A DNA stretch of 64,000 bases from CAVWQV01 sp963757115 (GCA_963757115.1 CAVWQV010000001.1:434001-498000), one strand, 5' to 3'. Positions 34,890-44,236 are shown, numbered from the stretch's first letter. Numbers and translations are program-made. The notes: generated from the sequence alone by a model not told the origin.

Positions 34890-35894
34890 ATGTCGCCGAG
34901 AGTTTCAATGCTGGGCGCCATGCTCTCCCTGCTTGGCGGCTGTTCGCAGGTACCCGACCGGATCAACCCGGTGGAGTGGTGGCACGGGCTGCAGGGAGGC
35001 GCCATCGCCGAGCAGCGGCCGCCACCGCCGGGAGCGGACCAGGCCTATCCCAACCTCGCGAGCGTGCCCGCCAAGCCAGCGTCGCCCGACCTCAAGATGC
35101 ATCAGCAGATCGCCGACAACTTGGCCGCGGCCCGCGCCCAGGCGCAGTACGCCGCTGCCCAGGCGCCGCTGGCGAACGCCTCCCCGCCCGCCCCCCCGTC
35201 GCCCGGAGGTGCCGTGCCCGCGGGCGGCTCAGCTCCACCGCCCGCGCCGTCGTCCGATGTGGCCGGCGCGTCCCTGGCGGCTGCCACCGCGCCGCCGGCA
35301 CCCCCGGTCGCGCCGCCGGTGCTGCCGCCACTCCCGGCGGCTCCGAGCGCAGGCGTACCGGGCGGCGCGTCCGCGTCGGCGGGGCGGACTGCGGCGGGGC
35401 AGGCGCCGGCAGCGCTCGCCCCGCCCCCCGAGGCCGATGTTCCGGGGCCGGTCGCCGCCGATCCCAATCCGCCCGGCTTTGCCCTGGAACCCCCGCCTCC
35501 ACCTTCGATCACCGGGGCGCCCATGGCGGCGGCTGCGATCGGGTCGGCAGCACCTCCCGTGATGCCCAAGCCGCCTGCCGGATCAGCGGGGCCTAAGCAG
35601 GTGGGAGCGACCGTGCCGATCGCGTTCGAGCGCGGCTCGGCGGTCCTCCCCTCCGTCTCGCGGGATGCGCTCCGGTCCCTCGCGCACAAGCGGCAGAACG
35701 CAATCGTCTGGGTCACCGGCTTTGGGGAAGCCGCCGCGGTCGGCCCGGCGGCCCAGTCGGCAGCGCTCACGCTGGCGTTTGCCCGCGCGCAGGTGATGGC
35801 CGCGGCGCTCACGCACGCCGGCGTCCCGGGCTACTTCATTCGCGTCGCGGCCGAAGCGAGCGGTCGCGGAGGGGCGGCGCGTCTGGTAGAATGA
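34890..35894 (+). CDS. Proline-rich lipoprotein with OmpA-like C-terminal region
   Basis: A 334-residue envelope protein. A short signal ends in the lipobox LLGGC with the lipidated cysteine at residue 18. Residues about 70-230 are an extreme Pro/Ala/Gly-rich linker. The last 90 residues (VPIAFERGSAVLPSVSRDAL, LTLAFARAQVMAAALTHAGV) resemble an OmpA-like peptidoglycan-binding fold in spacing, but the match is not strong enough to be sure. Start choice at 34890 or 34908 is open. The stop overlaps an ATG at 35891 in the next gene's frame, so it may lead the aminotransferase-hom-glpX-recJ unit. It is divergent from phaC. Confidence 0.65.
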   Translation: MSPRVSMLGAMLSLLGGCSQVPDRINPVEWWHGLQGGAIAEQRPPPPGADQAYPNLASVPAKPASPDLKMHQQIADNLAAARAQAQYAAAQAPLANASPPAPPSPGGAVPAGGSAPPPAPSSDVAGASLAAATAPPAPPVAPPVLPPLPAAPSAGVPGGASASAGRTAAGQAPAALAPPPEADVPGPVAADPNPPGFALEPPPPPSITGAPMAAAAIGSAAPPVMPKPPAGSAGPKQVGATVPIAFERGSAVLPSVSRDALRSLAHKRQNAIVWVTGFGEAAAVGPAAQSAALTLAFARAQVMAAALTHAGVPGYFIRVAAEASGRGGAARLVE

Positions 35895-35935
35895 AGGTTC
35901 CTGCCTTCCGACTTCGCTTAGTGCCGGGAACCCGC

Positions 35936-37156
35936 ATGTCTGACGACTTCCACCGGATCCGCCGCCTGCCGCCCTACGTGTTTGCCGAGGTCAACGCGGC
36001 CAAGGCTGGCGCGCGCGCGGCCGGCGAGGATGTCATCGACCTCGGCATGGGCAATCCCGACAGCCCGACGCCGCCACATATCGTCGCCAAGTTGGTGGAA
36101 GCCGTGCAGGACGGCCGCACCCACCGCTATTCCACAAGCAAGGGTATCCCGGGCCTGCGCCGCGCGCTCGCCGGCTACTACGCCCGCCGCTTCGACGTGC
36201 AGTTGGACCCGGAAACTGAGGTGATCGCGACTCTCGGCTCCAAGGAGGGCCTTGCCAACCTGGCGGCGGCGATCACCAGCCCGGGAGATACGATCCTGGT
36301 GCCCAATCCGTCCTATCCCATTCACCAGTTCGGCTTCATCATCGCTGGCGCCTCCGTCCGCAGCGTGCCCGCCTATCCGGACGAGGAAATGCTGCGCTCG
36401 CTCGACCGCGCCGTGCGGCACTCGGTGCCGAAGCCGACCGCCTTGATCGTCAACTTCCCTTCCAACCCCACCGCCTTTCTCGCCGATCTCGACTTCTACC
36501 GTGAGATCGTCGCGTTCGCCCGCCGGCACGAACTGTGGGTGCTGTCCGACCTCGCCTACGCGGAGATCTACTTCGGTGGCCGGCCGCCGCCTTCCATCCT
36601 TCAGGTGCCAGGGGCGAAGGACGTCGCGGTGGAGTTCACCAGCCTGTCCAAGACCTACTCGATGCCGGGCTGGCGTATGGGGTTCGCGGCCGGGAACCCC
36701 CGGCTCATCACGGCGCTCACCCGGATGAAATCCTATCTCGACTACGGCGCGTTCACCCCGATCCAGGTCGCCGCGGTCGCTGCACTAAATGGCCCGCAGG
36801 ACTGCGTGCAGCAGGCGCGCGAGATGTATCGCGAGCGACGGGACGTGCTGATCCGCGGGCTGCAAGCGGCCGGCTGGGACGTCCCCAGCCCCGAAGGCTC
36901 CATGTTCGCGTGGGCGCCGATCCCGCCGCGCTTCGCCGATCTCGGCAGTCTTGCGTTCAGCAAGCTGCTGCTCGCCCGCGCCAAGGTGGCGGTGGCCCCC
37001 GGCATCGGGTTTGGCGAACACGGTGACGGGCACGTTCGCATCGCCCTGGTCGAGAACACGCACCGGCTGCGCCAGGCGGTGCGGTCGATCCGCACCTTCC
37101 TCGCAGTGGACAACGGCCCGCCAGCGAAGCCGGCGCTCACCGCCGTTCCGGCATGA
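35936..37156 (+). CDS. Class I/II aminotransferase, AlaC/LL-diaminopimelate aminotransferase-like
   Basis: A fold-type I PLP aminotransferase of about 406 residues. The family N-terminus FHRIRRLPPYVFAEVNAAK, DVIDLGMGNPDSPTP, NFPSNPTAFLADLDFY, the DLAYAEIYFGG loop and the PLP lysine in FTSLSKTYSMPGWRMGF are all present. These fit the AlaC glutamate-pyruvate aminotransferase group, often annotated as LL-DAP aminotransferase. I favour the start MSDDFHRI at 35936; the ATG at 35891, overlapping the lipoprotein stop, would add 15 residues and could be used by coupling. Its stop overlaps hom as ATGA, linking it to amino-acid biosynthesis. Confidence 0.87.
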   Translation: MSDDFHRIRRLPPYVFAEVNAAKAGARAAGEDVIDLGMGNPDSPTPPHIVAKLVEAVQDGRTHRYSTSKGIPGLRRALAGYYARRFDVQLDPETEVIATLGSKEGLANLAAAITSPGDTILVPNPSYPIHQFGFIIAGASVRSVPAYPDEEMLRSLDRAVRHSVPKPTALIVNFPSNPTAFLADLDFYREIVAFARRHELWVLSDLAYAEIYFGGRPPPSILQVPGAKDVAVEFTSLSKTYSMPGWRMGFAAGNPRLITALTRMKSYLDYGAFTPIQVAAVAALNGPQDCVQQAREMYRERRDVLIRGLQAAGWDVPSPEGSMFAWAPIPPRFADLGSLAFSKLLLARAKVAVAPGIGFGEHGDGHVRIALVENTHRLRQAVRSIRTFLAVDNGPPAKPALTAVPA

Positions 37157-38445
37157 ACCGGCCGCTTTCCGTCGGCCTGGCCGGCCTCGGGACAGTCGGC
37201 GCGGGCGTGCTCCGGCTGCTCCGTGACAACGCAGGCATCGTCGCCGCGCGGGCCGGCCGGCCGGTTGCCGTCACCGCCATTTCCGCCCGCGATCGCACGC
37301 GCGAGCGCCCGGTGCCCGTAGGCGGCCTGCGCTGGTACGACGATCCCGTGGCGCTCGCGAGCGACCCCGCGATCGACGTGTTCGTGGAACTGGTGGGCGG
37401 TTCCGAAGGTGTCGCGCGCGCCGCGGTGGCGGCAGCACTCGAAGCGCGGAAGCCGGTGGTTACCGCGAACAAGGCGTTGCTCGCAGTGCACGGCGCGGAG
37501 CTCGCCGCATTGGCCGAGCAAGCCGGCGTGGTGCTCGCTTTCGAGGCCGCCGTGGCGGGGGGTATCCCGGCGATCAAGGCGGTCCGCGAGGGGCTGGCGG
37601 CCAACCGGATCTCGCGCGTCGCCGGCATCCTTAATGGCACCTGCAACTACATACTGACGGCAATGCGCGAGCGCGGGCGCGAGTTCGCCGATGTGCTCGC
37701 CGACGCCCAAAAACTCGGCTACGCGGAAGCCGACCCGTCCTTCGACGTGGACGGCGTCGACGCCGCGCACAAGCTCGCAATCCTCGCCGCCCTCGCCTTC
37801 GGTCGCCCTGTCGCCTTCGAGGCGGTGCATATCGAAGGCATCCGCGGCATCTCTGCACTCGACATCGCGTTTGCGGGCGAGCTCGGCTACCGCATCAAGC
37901 TGCTCGGCATTGCCCGGCAGACACCAGGCGGGGTGGAGGCGCGCGTGCATCCCTGCATGGTGCCGGAAGCCGCGCCTATCGCCCGTGTGGACGGCGTGTT
38001 CAATGCAGTGGTCGCCGAGGGCGACTTCGTCGGCCGCGTGATGCTGGAAGGGCGCGGGGCGGGCGAGGGGCCGACGGCTTCCGCCGTGGTCGCCGACCTG
38101 ATCGACATCGCGCGCGGCCGGGCGACGCCGGTGTGGGGTGCGGGTTCGGCGGCGCTGTCCGACGCGCCGTCGTTGCCCATGTCCGCCCATGTCGGCTGCT
38201 ACTACCTGCGCCTGATGGTGGTGGACCGGCCGGGCGTTATCGCCGACGTGACGGCGGTGCTGCGGGATTGCGGCATCTCGCTGAAGTCGATGCTGCAGCG
38301 TGGCCGGAGCCCGGGCGAGGCGGTGCCGGTGGTTCTCGTCACGCATGAAACCGAGGAGGCGGCAATGCGGGCCGCGCTCGACCGGATCGCCGTGCTGCCG
38401 ACGGTGATGGAAGCGCCCACGATGATCCGCATCGAGCCGGCTTAG
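37153..38445 (+). CDS. hom: Homoserine dehydrogenase
   Basis: Reduces aspartate semialdehyde to homoserine, the branch point to threonine and methionine. The 430-residue enzyme has the NAD(P) motif GLAGLGTVGAGVLRLL, VTANKALLAVHG, GILNGTCNYILT and YAEADPSFDVDGVDAAHKL with the catalytic Lys/Asp. The C-terminal ACT domain (LMVVDRPGVIADVTAVLRD) implies feedback control, usually by threonine. It is coupled upstream to the aminotransferase by a 4-bp overlap and followed by glpX after 19 bp. Confidence 0.96.
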   Translation: MNRPLSVGLAGLGTVGAGVLRLLRDNAGIVAARAGRPVAVTAISARDRTRERPVPVGGLRWYDDPVALASDPAIDVFVELVGGSEGVARAAVAAALEARKPVVTANKALLAVHGAELAALAEQAGVVLAFEAAVAGGIPAIKAVREGLAANRISRVAGILNGTCNYILTAMRERGREFADVLADAQKLGYAEADPSFDVDGVDAAHKLAILAALAFGRPVAFEAVHIEGIRGISALDIAFAGELGYRIKLLGIARQTPGGVEARVHPCMVPEAAPIARVDGVFNAVVAEGDFVGRVMLEGRGAGEGPTASAVVADLIDIARGRATPVWGAGSAALSDAPSLPMSAHVGCYYLRLMVVDRPGVIADVTAVLRDCGISLKSMLQRGRSPGEAVPVVLVTHETEEAAMRAALDRIAVLPTVMEAPTMIRIEPA

Positions 38446-38464
38446 GCAAACGGGGAATACCCAA

Positions 38465-39466
38465 ATGTCCGACACGCAGCGGCGCACCCTCGGCGACGTC
38501 CATACCGACCGCAACCTCGCACTTGAGCTTGTGCGCGTGACGGAGGCGGCGGCGATCGCCGCATCGCGCTGGATCGGCCGCGGCAACAAGAACGAAGCGG
38601 ACGGCGCGGCCGTGGAAGCAATGCGCAAGGCGTTCGACCAGGTCGCGATCGACGGGACGGTGGTGATCGGCGAGGGCGAGATGGACGAGGCGCCGATGCT
38701 GTTCATCGGCGAGAAGGTGGGGCAGGGCGGCCCGCCGATGGATATCGCCGTGGATCCGCTCGAGGGCACCACCATCACCGCCAAGGGCGGCCCCAACGCA
38801 CTCGCGACGGTGGCGCTGGCCGAGCGGGGCAACTTCCTCCACGCGCCCGACATCTACATGGACAAGATCGCGGTCGGCGGAGGACTGCCGGACGACACGG
38901 TGGACCTCGACGCCTCGCCGGGGCTCAACCTGCGCAATCTCGCGCAAGCCAAGAAGTGCGACGTCTCCGACCTGGTGGTCTGCATCCTCGAGCGCGACCG
39001 GCACCAGGAGATGATCGCCAAATGCCGGGAGGCCGGTGCCCGCATCATGCTGATCGGCGACGGCGACGTCGCCGGCGTGATCGCGACCGCCATGCCGCAG
39101 AGTGGCGTCGACATCTACATGGGCTCGGGCGGTGCCCCGGAGGGCGTGCTCGCGGCGGCCGCGCTGCGCTGCACCGGCGGGCAGATGCAGGGCCGGTTGC
39201 TGTATGAGGACGACGCGCAGGTCGAGCGGGCGCGCGGCATGGGGATCAGTGATCCGCGGCGCAAGTACACGGTTGAGGAGATGGCGCGCGGCGACGTGAT
39301 GTTCGCCGCGACCGGCGTTACTGCGGGCTCGATTTTCAACGGCGTGCGCCGGTCGGGGCACGGCGCGGTCACCCATTCGATGGTGATGCGCAGCAAGTCA
39401 GGCACCGTGCGCTACGTCGAGGCGCACCACAATTTCGACCGCAAGACTTGGTCGCCTTCGTCGTAG
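38465..39466 (+). CDS. glpX: Class II fructose-1,6-bisphosphatase GlpX
   Basis: Hydrolyses fructose 1,6-bisphosphate in gluconeogenesis. The 333-residue protein shows RNLALELVRVTEAAAIAASR, VVIGEGEMDEAPML, the metal site in AVDPLEGTT and MGSGGAPEGVLAAAALRC, all signatures of the class II lithium-sensitive phosphatase family. It follows hom on the same strand. A 225-bp gap without a gene separates it from recJ. Confidence 0.96.
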   Translation: MSDTQRRTLGDVHTDRNLALELVRVTEAAAIAASRWIGRGNKNEADGAAVEAMRKAFDQVAIDGTVVIGEGEMDEAPMLFIGEKVGQGGPPMDIAVDPLEGTTITAKGGPNALATVALAERGNFLHAPDIYMDKIAVGGGLPDDTVDLDASPGLNLRNLAQAKKCDVSDLVVCILERDRHQEMIAKCREAGARIMLIGDGDVAGVIATAMPQSGVDIYMGSGGAPEGVLAAAALRCTGGQMQGRLLYEDDAQVERARGMGISDPRRKYTVEEMARGDVMFAATGVTAGSIFNGVRRSGHGAVTHSMVMRSKSGTVRYVEAHHNFDRKTWSPSS

Positions 39467-39691
39467 ACTTGGGTGTGTCCCGAGTCGCATCCATTCCCGC
39501 CGTGGCGCGGTTCCAGGCTAGCCGCAGACTTCCGCTGATCGTCTCCCTTCCGGATCTTGCCCGGCTGACAAGGCAACCGGTGTCGGCCATGGATTGGATT
39601 TTTGGCGCGGATTACTCGAGCCAAGTCCGGGCATGACGATCGGGGCGGCGATCCGGTGTTGGCGGAAATGCAATAGGCGCGACGCGGCCCC

Positions 39692-41473
39692 ATGAGCGGC
39701 GTCGTTGAACCGGTGCTTGGTGTTGCGCGCAGCCTTAGCGGCCGGCGCTGGGTGTGGCGTGAAGCGGAGGGGCGCATCGGGCTCGGTATCGCCCAGCGCC
39801 ATGACGTCCCTGAGATCGTCGGCCGTTTGCTTGCCGCGCGCGGGATCGGCTTGGAGGACGCGACGCACTTCCTGGAGCCCACGTTGCGTGCGCTGCTGCC
39901 CGATCCCTCTTTGCTCGCCGACATGGATGTCGCGGCCGAGCGGATCGCCTTCGCCGCAACCCGGGGCGAAACGGTGGCGGTGTTCGGCGACTATGACGTG
40001 GACGGGGCGTGCAGCGCCGCCGTGATGCTGGTCCTGTTGCGCGCGCTGGGCTGCCCGGTGCTCTACCACGTGCCGGATCGGATCACCGAGGGCTACGGCC
40101 CGAACGGCCCGGCGCTGCTGTCGCTGGCGCGGCGCGGCGCCCGCTTGGTGGTGTGCGTCGATTGCGGCACCGCTGCCGGTGCTGCCCTGACCGCCATCGA
40201 CGGCCATGCGGACGTCGTGGTGCTCGACCACCACAAGGCGGAGGGCCCGCCGCCGCCGATCATCGCGACCGTGAACCCGAACCGGCTCGACTGCGGCTCG
40301 GGAATGACCATGCTTTGCGCCGCGGCCGTGGCGTTTCTCACCGCCGTCGCCACCGTGCGTGCCTTGCGTCGTCAGGGCTTCTTCCGGGCCCGTCCCGAGC
40401 CCGACTTGCTCGCGTTGCTCGACCTGGTGGCGCTGGCAACGGTGTGCGACGTGATGCCGCTGACCGGCCTCAACCGCGCCTTTGTCCGACAAGGCCTGAA
40501 GGTGATGGCGCGGCGCCATCGACCGGGGCTTTCCGCGTTGCTCGAGGTGGCGCAAACCCGCGACCACCCGACGGCTTGGACCTGCGGTTACGGGCTTGGC
40601 CCACGGATCAATGCGGCGGGGCGGATCAGCGAAGCCGATCTCGGGCTCCGGCTGCTGCTTTGCGATGATCCTGTGGAAGCCCGTGCGCTCGCACTCACGC
40701 TCGATGCGGTGAACCGGGAGCGTCAGGAGGTGGAAGGCGCCATGCTGGCCGACGCGATGCAGGCGGCAGCCAGTCAGGCGGCGGCCGGTCATGCGGCGCT
40801 CCTGGTCGCGCATGCGGACTGGCACCCGGGCGTGGTCGGCATCGTCGCCGGTCGCATCAAGGAGCGTTTCAACCGGCCGGCCTGCGTTGCCGGCATCGCC
40901 GATGGCTTGGCGCGCGGCTCCGGCCGCTCCGTGCCCGGCCTCGATCTAGGCGCTGCCGTGATCGCGGCTCGCCAGGCGGGCATCCTCGCGACGGGCGGCG
41001 GCCACGGGATGGCGGCCGGCTTCTCGCTCGACCCGGCCCGGCTCGGGGCGTTTCATGCTTTTCTGGACGAGCGGCTCGCCGCCGCGTCGGCTTTGCCCGA
41101 AGCGGCGGACCTCGCCGTGGAAGGGGCGCTCGCGGTTCCTGGAGCAACCACCGAACTCGCCCACCAAGTTGCCCGCCTTGCCCCGTTCGGCAACGGCAAC
41201 GAGGAGCCCGTGTTCGTGCTGGGGCGCGCCCACGTCGTCCGAGCCGACCGGGTGGGTGCCGAGGGGACCGCGATCCGGGCTTTCCTCGAGGGCGAAGGGG
41301 GAGGGGTGCGGCTGAAAGCGATGCTGTTCCGGGCGCGAGACGGGGCGCTCGCCGACGCACTGCTCGGCAGCACCCGCATGCCGCTGCACCTTGCGGGGCA
41401 CCTGCGGGCGGAGAACTGGAACGGCACGCTGAGCGCCGGTTTTGTCATCTCGGATGCCGCCCCGGCTGCTTGA
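39692..41473 (+). CDS. recJ: Single-stranded-DNA-specific 5'-3' exonuclease RecJ
   Basis: A 593-residue DHH-superfamily nuclease used in recombination and mismatch repair. The phosphoesterase motifs are VAVFGDYDVDGACSAAVML and VVVLDHHKAEG, followed by LDLVALATVCDVMPL. The DHHA1 region contains GVVGIVAGRIKERFNRPA, and ATGGGHGMAAGFSL matches the family. The length is normal. It ends 34 bp before tRNA-Glu, with a small GC hairpin between them. Confidence 0.95.
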   Translation: MSGVVEPVLGVARSLSGRRWVWREAEGRIGLGIAQRHDVPEIVGRLLAARGIGLEDATHFLEPTLRALLPDPSLLADMDVAAERIAFAATRGETVAVFGDYDVDGACSAAVMLVLLRALGCPVLYHVPDRITEGYGPNGPALLSLARRGARLVVCVDCGTAAGAALTAIDGHADVVVLDHHKAEGPPPPIIATVNPNRLDCGSGMTMLCAAAVAFLTAVATVRALRRQGFFRARPEPDLLALLDLVALATVCDVMPLTGLNRAFVRQGLKVMARRHRPGLSALLEVAQTRDHPTAWTCGYGLGPRINAAGRISEADLGLRLLLCDDPVEARALALTLDAVNRERQEVEGAMLADAMQAAASQAAAGHAALLVAHADWHPGVVGIVAGRIKERFNRPACVAGIADGLARGSGRSVPGLDLGAAVIAARQAGILATGGGHGMAAGFSLDPARLGAFHAFLDERLAAASALPEAADLAVEGALAVPGATTELAHQVARLAPFGNGNEEPVFVLGRAHVVRADRVGAEGTAIRAFLEGEGGGVRLKAMLFRARDGALADALLGSTRMPLHLAGHLRAENWNGTLSAGFVISDAAPAA

Positions 41474-41480
41474 CCCGGCA

Positions 41481-41501
41481 AGGGGGCTCCGCTAACCCCC
41501 T
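41481..41501 (+). terminator. Small GC hairpin between recJ and tRNA-Glu
   Basis: AGGGGG and CCCCCT pair over a nine-base loop directly after the recJ stop. There is no T run, so termination is uncertain; it could also be a processing site for a recJ/tRNA cotranscript. Confidence 0.3.
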
Positions 41502-41507
41502 GCGCCG

Positions 41508-41583
41508 GTCCCGTTCGTCTAGCGGTCCAGGACACCGCCCTTTCACGGCGGTAACACGGGTTCGATTCCCGTACGGGACGCCA
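41508..41583 (+). tRNA. tRNA-Glu (anticodon TTC)
   Basis: The 76-nt gene starts GTCCCGT and ends ACGGGACGCCA with a perfect 7-bp acceptor stem and encoded CCA. The anticodon stem is CCGCC/GGCGG with loop CTTTCAC (anticodon TTC), and the T-arm is ACGGGTTCGATTCCCGT. An accessory stretch follows; I found no second copy of the tRNA 3' end downstream. Confidence 0.98.
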
Positions 41584-41817
41584 AAGCTACCGGCGTGTTA
41601 GCTTCCTCGACCTTTCTCTCTATGTAACATATAGCCAGTCTCGGACGTAGACGGCGCCGCGTTCACCTGGGATCTGCCGATTAGCTTCTCGGCCACAGGG
41701 AACCCAAGATGGCGGGACTGGCCGCGTAGGACGGACCGCGGGAGCGCGGACGTGCCCGATAGTGCAGCGGCGTGGAGATCGGTGGTCAGGCCGCCGCTCC
41801 AGGTACGCTCCCCGGCG
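41584..41817. other. Intergenic stretch after tRNA-Glu, no gene seen
   Basis: Some 234 bp without a convincing coding region, RNA gene or repeat. The only open frame (minus strand, 75 residues) has no recognisable features or ribosome site. Confidence 0.5.
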
Positions 41818-42240
41818 CTATCCATTGTGGATTACTACCGGCGTCCAGTTGCGAGCGCGACGGGCGAGGCGCGCCTCAAGCGTTTCCTGACCGTACTCCG
41901 GATACGTCGCCGGTTGCGTAAAAGCAGCTCGGTCACTGAGGCAAAGAGTGTTGATCACCGCGTAGCTTTTCGCCGAAGTTGAGCAGATCGCTCCGACGTA
42001 GACGCCACATTGACGGCACAGCAGGTAGTCTGCGGTGCGCGACCCGAAGCGATATCTTTGAACAAGCGACCAATCGGCAGCCCATAACTCGGTCCGTCCT
42101 GCAGGGTCAGACACGGTGCGAGTGCCATGCGCACAGCAGAAAGAGCAGGTGCAAGAGCGCACAAGCATATCAGCCGGTGGCTTGGTCAGCGACAGCCGGA
42201 GACGAATGTTACCGCAATGACAGGATCCTTGGTGTTCCAT
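41818..42240 (-). CDS. GFA family (glutathione-dependent formaldehyde-activating-like) protein
   Basis: A 140-residue zinc protein of the GFA/CENP-V fold. The cysteine clusters are SCHCGNIRLRL near residue 6, RSCTCSFCCAHG near 30, and LCRQCGVYVGAIC near 75, giving the two zinc sites of the family. Founding members were said to condense formaldehyde with glutathione, but most homologues have no proven reaction. The start ATG at 42240 has GGAGAG a few bases upstream; nine further codons in frame are unlikely. Confidence 0.82.
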   Translation of the reverse strand: MEHQGSCHCGNIRLRLSLTKPPADMLVRSCTCSFCCAHGTRTVSDPAGRTELWAADWSLVQRYRFGSRTADYLLCRQCGVYVGAICSTSAKSYAVINTLCLSDRAAFTQPATYPEYGQETLEARLARRARNWTPVVIHNG

Positions 42241-42587
42241 AAAACTCTCCGACGCTGCCGATATCATGGCGAAGAAGAGCGAGAGCTGGAAGTTCGGCGA
42301 CTTCGGCCACCCTCGGCTACGCCGTGGTCGAATTCGACGTCACCATCGTGAATACCACCTGGAGAGTCGGCTGGTCCCTGGGCGGGGTTTCGCGAGCTGC
42401 AGTCGTCAACAGCTACACGGGGCCTTTGCAAGCGGCGGCGAGCACGGTGCGGTAGCCGCGCTCGGTCACCGCGCAAAAGGGACCGGCCAGCCGGTCGTGG
42501 TTGAGACGGCGAGGTTTGAAATCACGATGGCGACGCGCTTCGGGCGTTTGGCCGCGACGGGGTTCGGATCCTTCAGGCTCACCGGCG
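42241..42587. other. Non-coding stretch with a possible decayed DJ-1/PfpI amidotransferase fragment
   Basis: No intact gene. On the minus strand, around 42440-42570, the translation KRVAIVISNLAVSTTTGWPV and, in another frame, AVTERGYRTVLAAACKG resemble the opening of type 1 glutamine amidotransferase/PfpI proteins, where a TGFW segment is followed by TExGYEV. The two pieces are in different frames and nothing convincing follows, so at best this is a small remnant. Confidence 0.2.
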
Positions 42588-43197
42588 TCAGCCCTTCCGC
42601 TGCAGCGAGAACACGAAATCCGGGCCGAGGCCCTGGTTGCGGGCGAGCTCGATCCAAAGCATCGCCAGCGGCTCCAGCAACCGGGACGCGCGCAGTCCGC
42701 CGATGTCGAGGGCCTCGAATTCCGCGTCGGCGACGAGCGCGAGCACCGTCTCTTTGCCGTCGGGGTCGTCGCCCGCGACGAACATCGCGGGCCGCGCCGC
42801 ATAGGGCCGCGCGTCCGCCATGTTCTCGAAGCCGGTCTGGTTGAACGTCTTGAAGACGTGCGCCTGCGGCGCGAGCGCGGCGATCCGCTCGGCGCCCGAG
42901 ATATCGTAGCCCATCGTCAGCCCGAGGCGGCCGGCGACCATCCCGAGCGGGTTCGTCGCGTCGATCAGCACCTTCCCGACGAATCCCGCAGCGGCGGCGA
43001 TCACGTCGCCCGCCGCGCCGAACGGCGTTGCCAGGATCGTCGCGTCCGCCCCGCTCGCGGCCTCGGCGATGGCGACGCGTATCTGAGCGCCCGGGCTGCG
43101 GCGTGCGCGTCCCGAAGACAATCTGGTGCCCGGCCCGGCCGAGCGCCTGGGCGAGTGCGCCTCCCACATTGCCGGTGCCGATGATCGCGACCTTCAC
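42588..43197 (-). CDS. F420-dependent NADP reductase-like NAD(P)-binding oxidoreductase (frameshifted here)
   Basis: An NADP oxidoreductase of the coenzyme-F420-dependent fold, about 202 residues. It starts at a GTG (43197) with GGAGG just upstream and opens VKVAIIGTGNVGGALAQALG, a Rossmann motif. After IVFGTR the frame slips, and the product resumes as SPGAQIRVAIAEAASGADAT, continuing to IDATNPLGM, FKTFNQTGFENMA and a stop at 42588. The 610-nt span is one base too long, so one insertion near 43090-43120 is likely. In bacteria lacking F420 such proteins are usually NADPH-dependent reductases of unknown substrate. A LysR regulator is divergently encoded 82 bp away. Confidence 0.75.
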
Positions 43198-43279
43198 CCT
43201 GGACCTCCACATTTCCACAAACCGCAAGCGCCGCGGCATGATATGACCGGCTTTCAGGTCGCAGGATTGAATTCGCTGC

Positions 43280-44236
43280 ATGAGCAACTTCGACGACACT
43301 CAACTGCGCCGGCTCGACGTCACGCTGCTCCTGGTGTTCGAAGAGGCGATGGCCAGCGGCAAGCTGTCGGCGGCCGCCAGGCGGCTTGGCCTCACCCAGT
43401 CGGCCATCAGCCACGCCGTCCGGCGGCTACGCGACGTGTTCGACGACCAGCTGTTCATCCGCACGCCGCACGGTGTCCAGCCAACGCCGCGCGCGCTCGC
43501 GCTGCGCGCGCCGATCGGGGAGGCGCTACGGCTGATCGGCGGCGCGGTGCGCCCCGCGAGCTTCGACCCGGCGCGCGACGAGCGCGTGTTCCGCGTCGCC
43601 GCCTCCGACTACGAGACGGCGCTGTTCGCGCCCCTGCTGTTGGACACCGCCGCCCCGGCGCCGCGCTTCATCTTCCGCACCCTGATCCGGCGCGAGGCGA
43701 TCGACGCGTTGCAAGCAGGCGATATCGATCTCCTGCTCGGTTTCACCTGGGACAGGGCGCGTGCCTGCGACTCCGTAACGCTGTTCCACGAGGACTACGT
43801 CGTAGTCGCGCGGCGCGGCCATCCGGCGCTCGGAGCGGCGCTCGACCTCGCACGTTACGCGGCGTTTGGGCATATTCTAGTCTCGCCGGGCGCGTCGCTC
43901 AGCGGGATCGTAGACAAAGCCCTCGCGGGCACAGGCGAAACCCGCCGTGTCGTAATGGCGGTGCCCTATTTTTTGGCGGCCTTGGCGACGGTCGCACAGA
44001 CCGACCTAATCGCTACGCTGCCACGCCGGTTGGCCGAGCGCCACGCAAAGAGTTTCGGCCTGGGAACCGTCCCATCGCCAATTCCCATTCGGACGTTTCC
44101 GGTACAGATGGCGTGGAGCCGACGAATGAGCGTCGATCCATCGCTCCTCTGGCTACGTGGCACGTTAGGTCGTGCAGCAGCTTTGCTAACAGAGCACCTT
44201 GGCGCGACCGCTGCGGCCACGCCATGGCCGGCCTGA
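43280..44236 (+). CDS. LysR family transcriptional regulator
   Basis: A 318-residue LysR-type regulator. The winged helix-turn-helix is RRLDVTLLLVFEEAMASG followed by LSAAARRLGLTQSAISHAVR and FDDQLFIRTPHGVQPTPRA. The effector-binding domain spans residues about 95-300. Family members typically control a divergent neighbour and themselves from the shared gap; here that neighbour is the oxidoreductase gene ending at 42588, with an 82-bp intergenic region. Effector unknown. Confidence 0.88.
   Translation: MSNFDDTQLRRLDVTLLLVFEEAMASGKLSAAARRLGLTQSAISHAVRRLRDVFDDQLFIRTPHGVQPTPRALALRAPIGEALRLIGGAVRPASFDPARDERVFRVAASDYETALFAPLLLDTAAPAPRFIFRTLIRREAIDALQAGDIDLLLGFTWDRARACDSVTLFHEDYVVVARRGHPALGAALDLARYAAFGHILVSPGASLSGIVDKALAGTGETRRVVMAVPYFLAALATVAQTDLIATLPRRLAERHAKSFGLGTVPSPIPIRTFPVQMAWSRRMSVDPSLLWLRGTLGRAAALLTEHLGATAAATPWPA

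Noticed and set aside
36742..38853. 703-codon open frame antisense to the aminotransferase, hom and glpX genes
   Set aside because: It is a shadow of three well-identified genes on the plus strand, Arg/His-rich, with no family motifs. Such long antisense frames are common in very GC-rich DNA.
41508..41583. tRNA-Glu as an attachment site of an integrated element
   Set aside because: No integrase gene and no duplicated tRNA 3' end were seen downstream within the window, so no attachment site is annotated.
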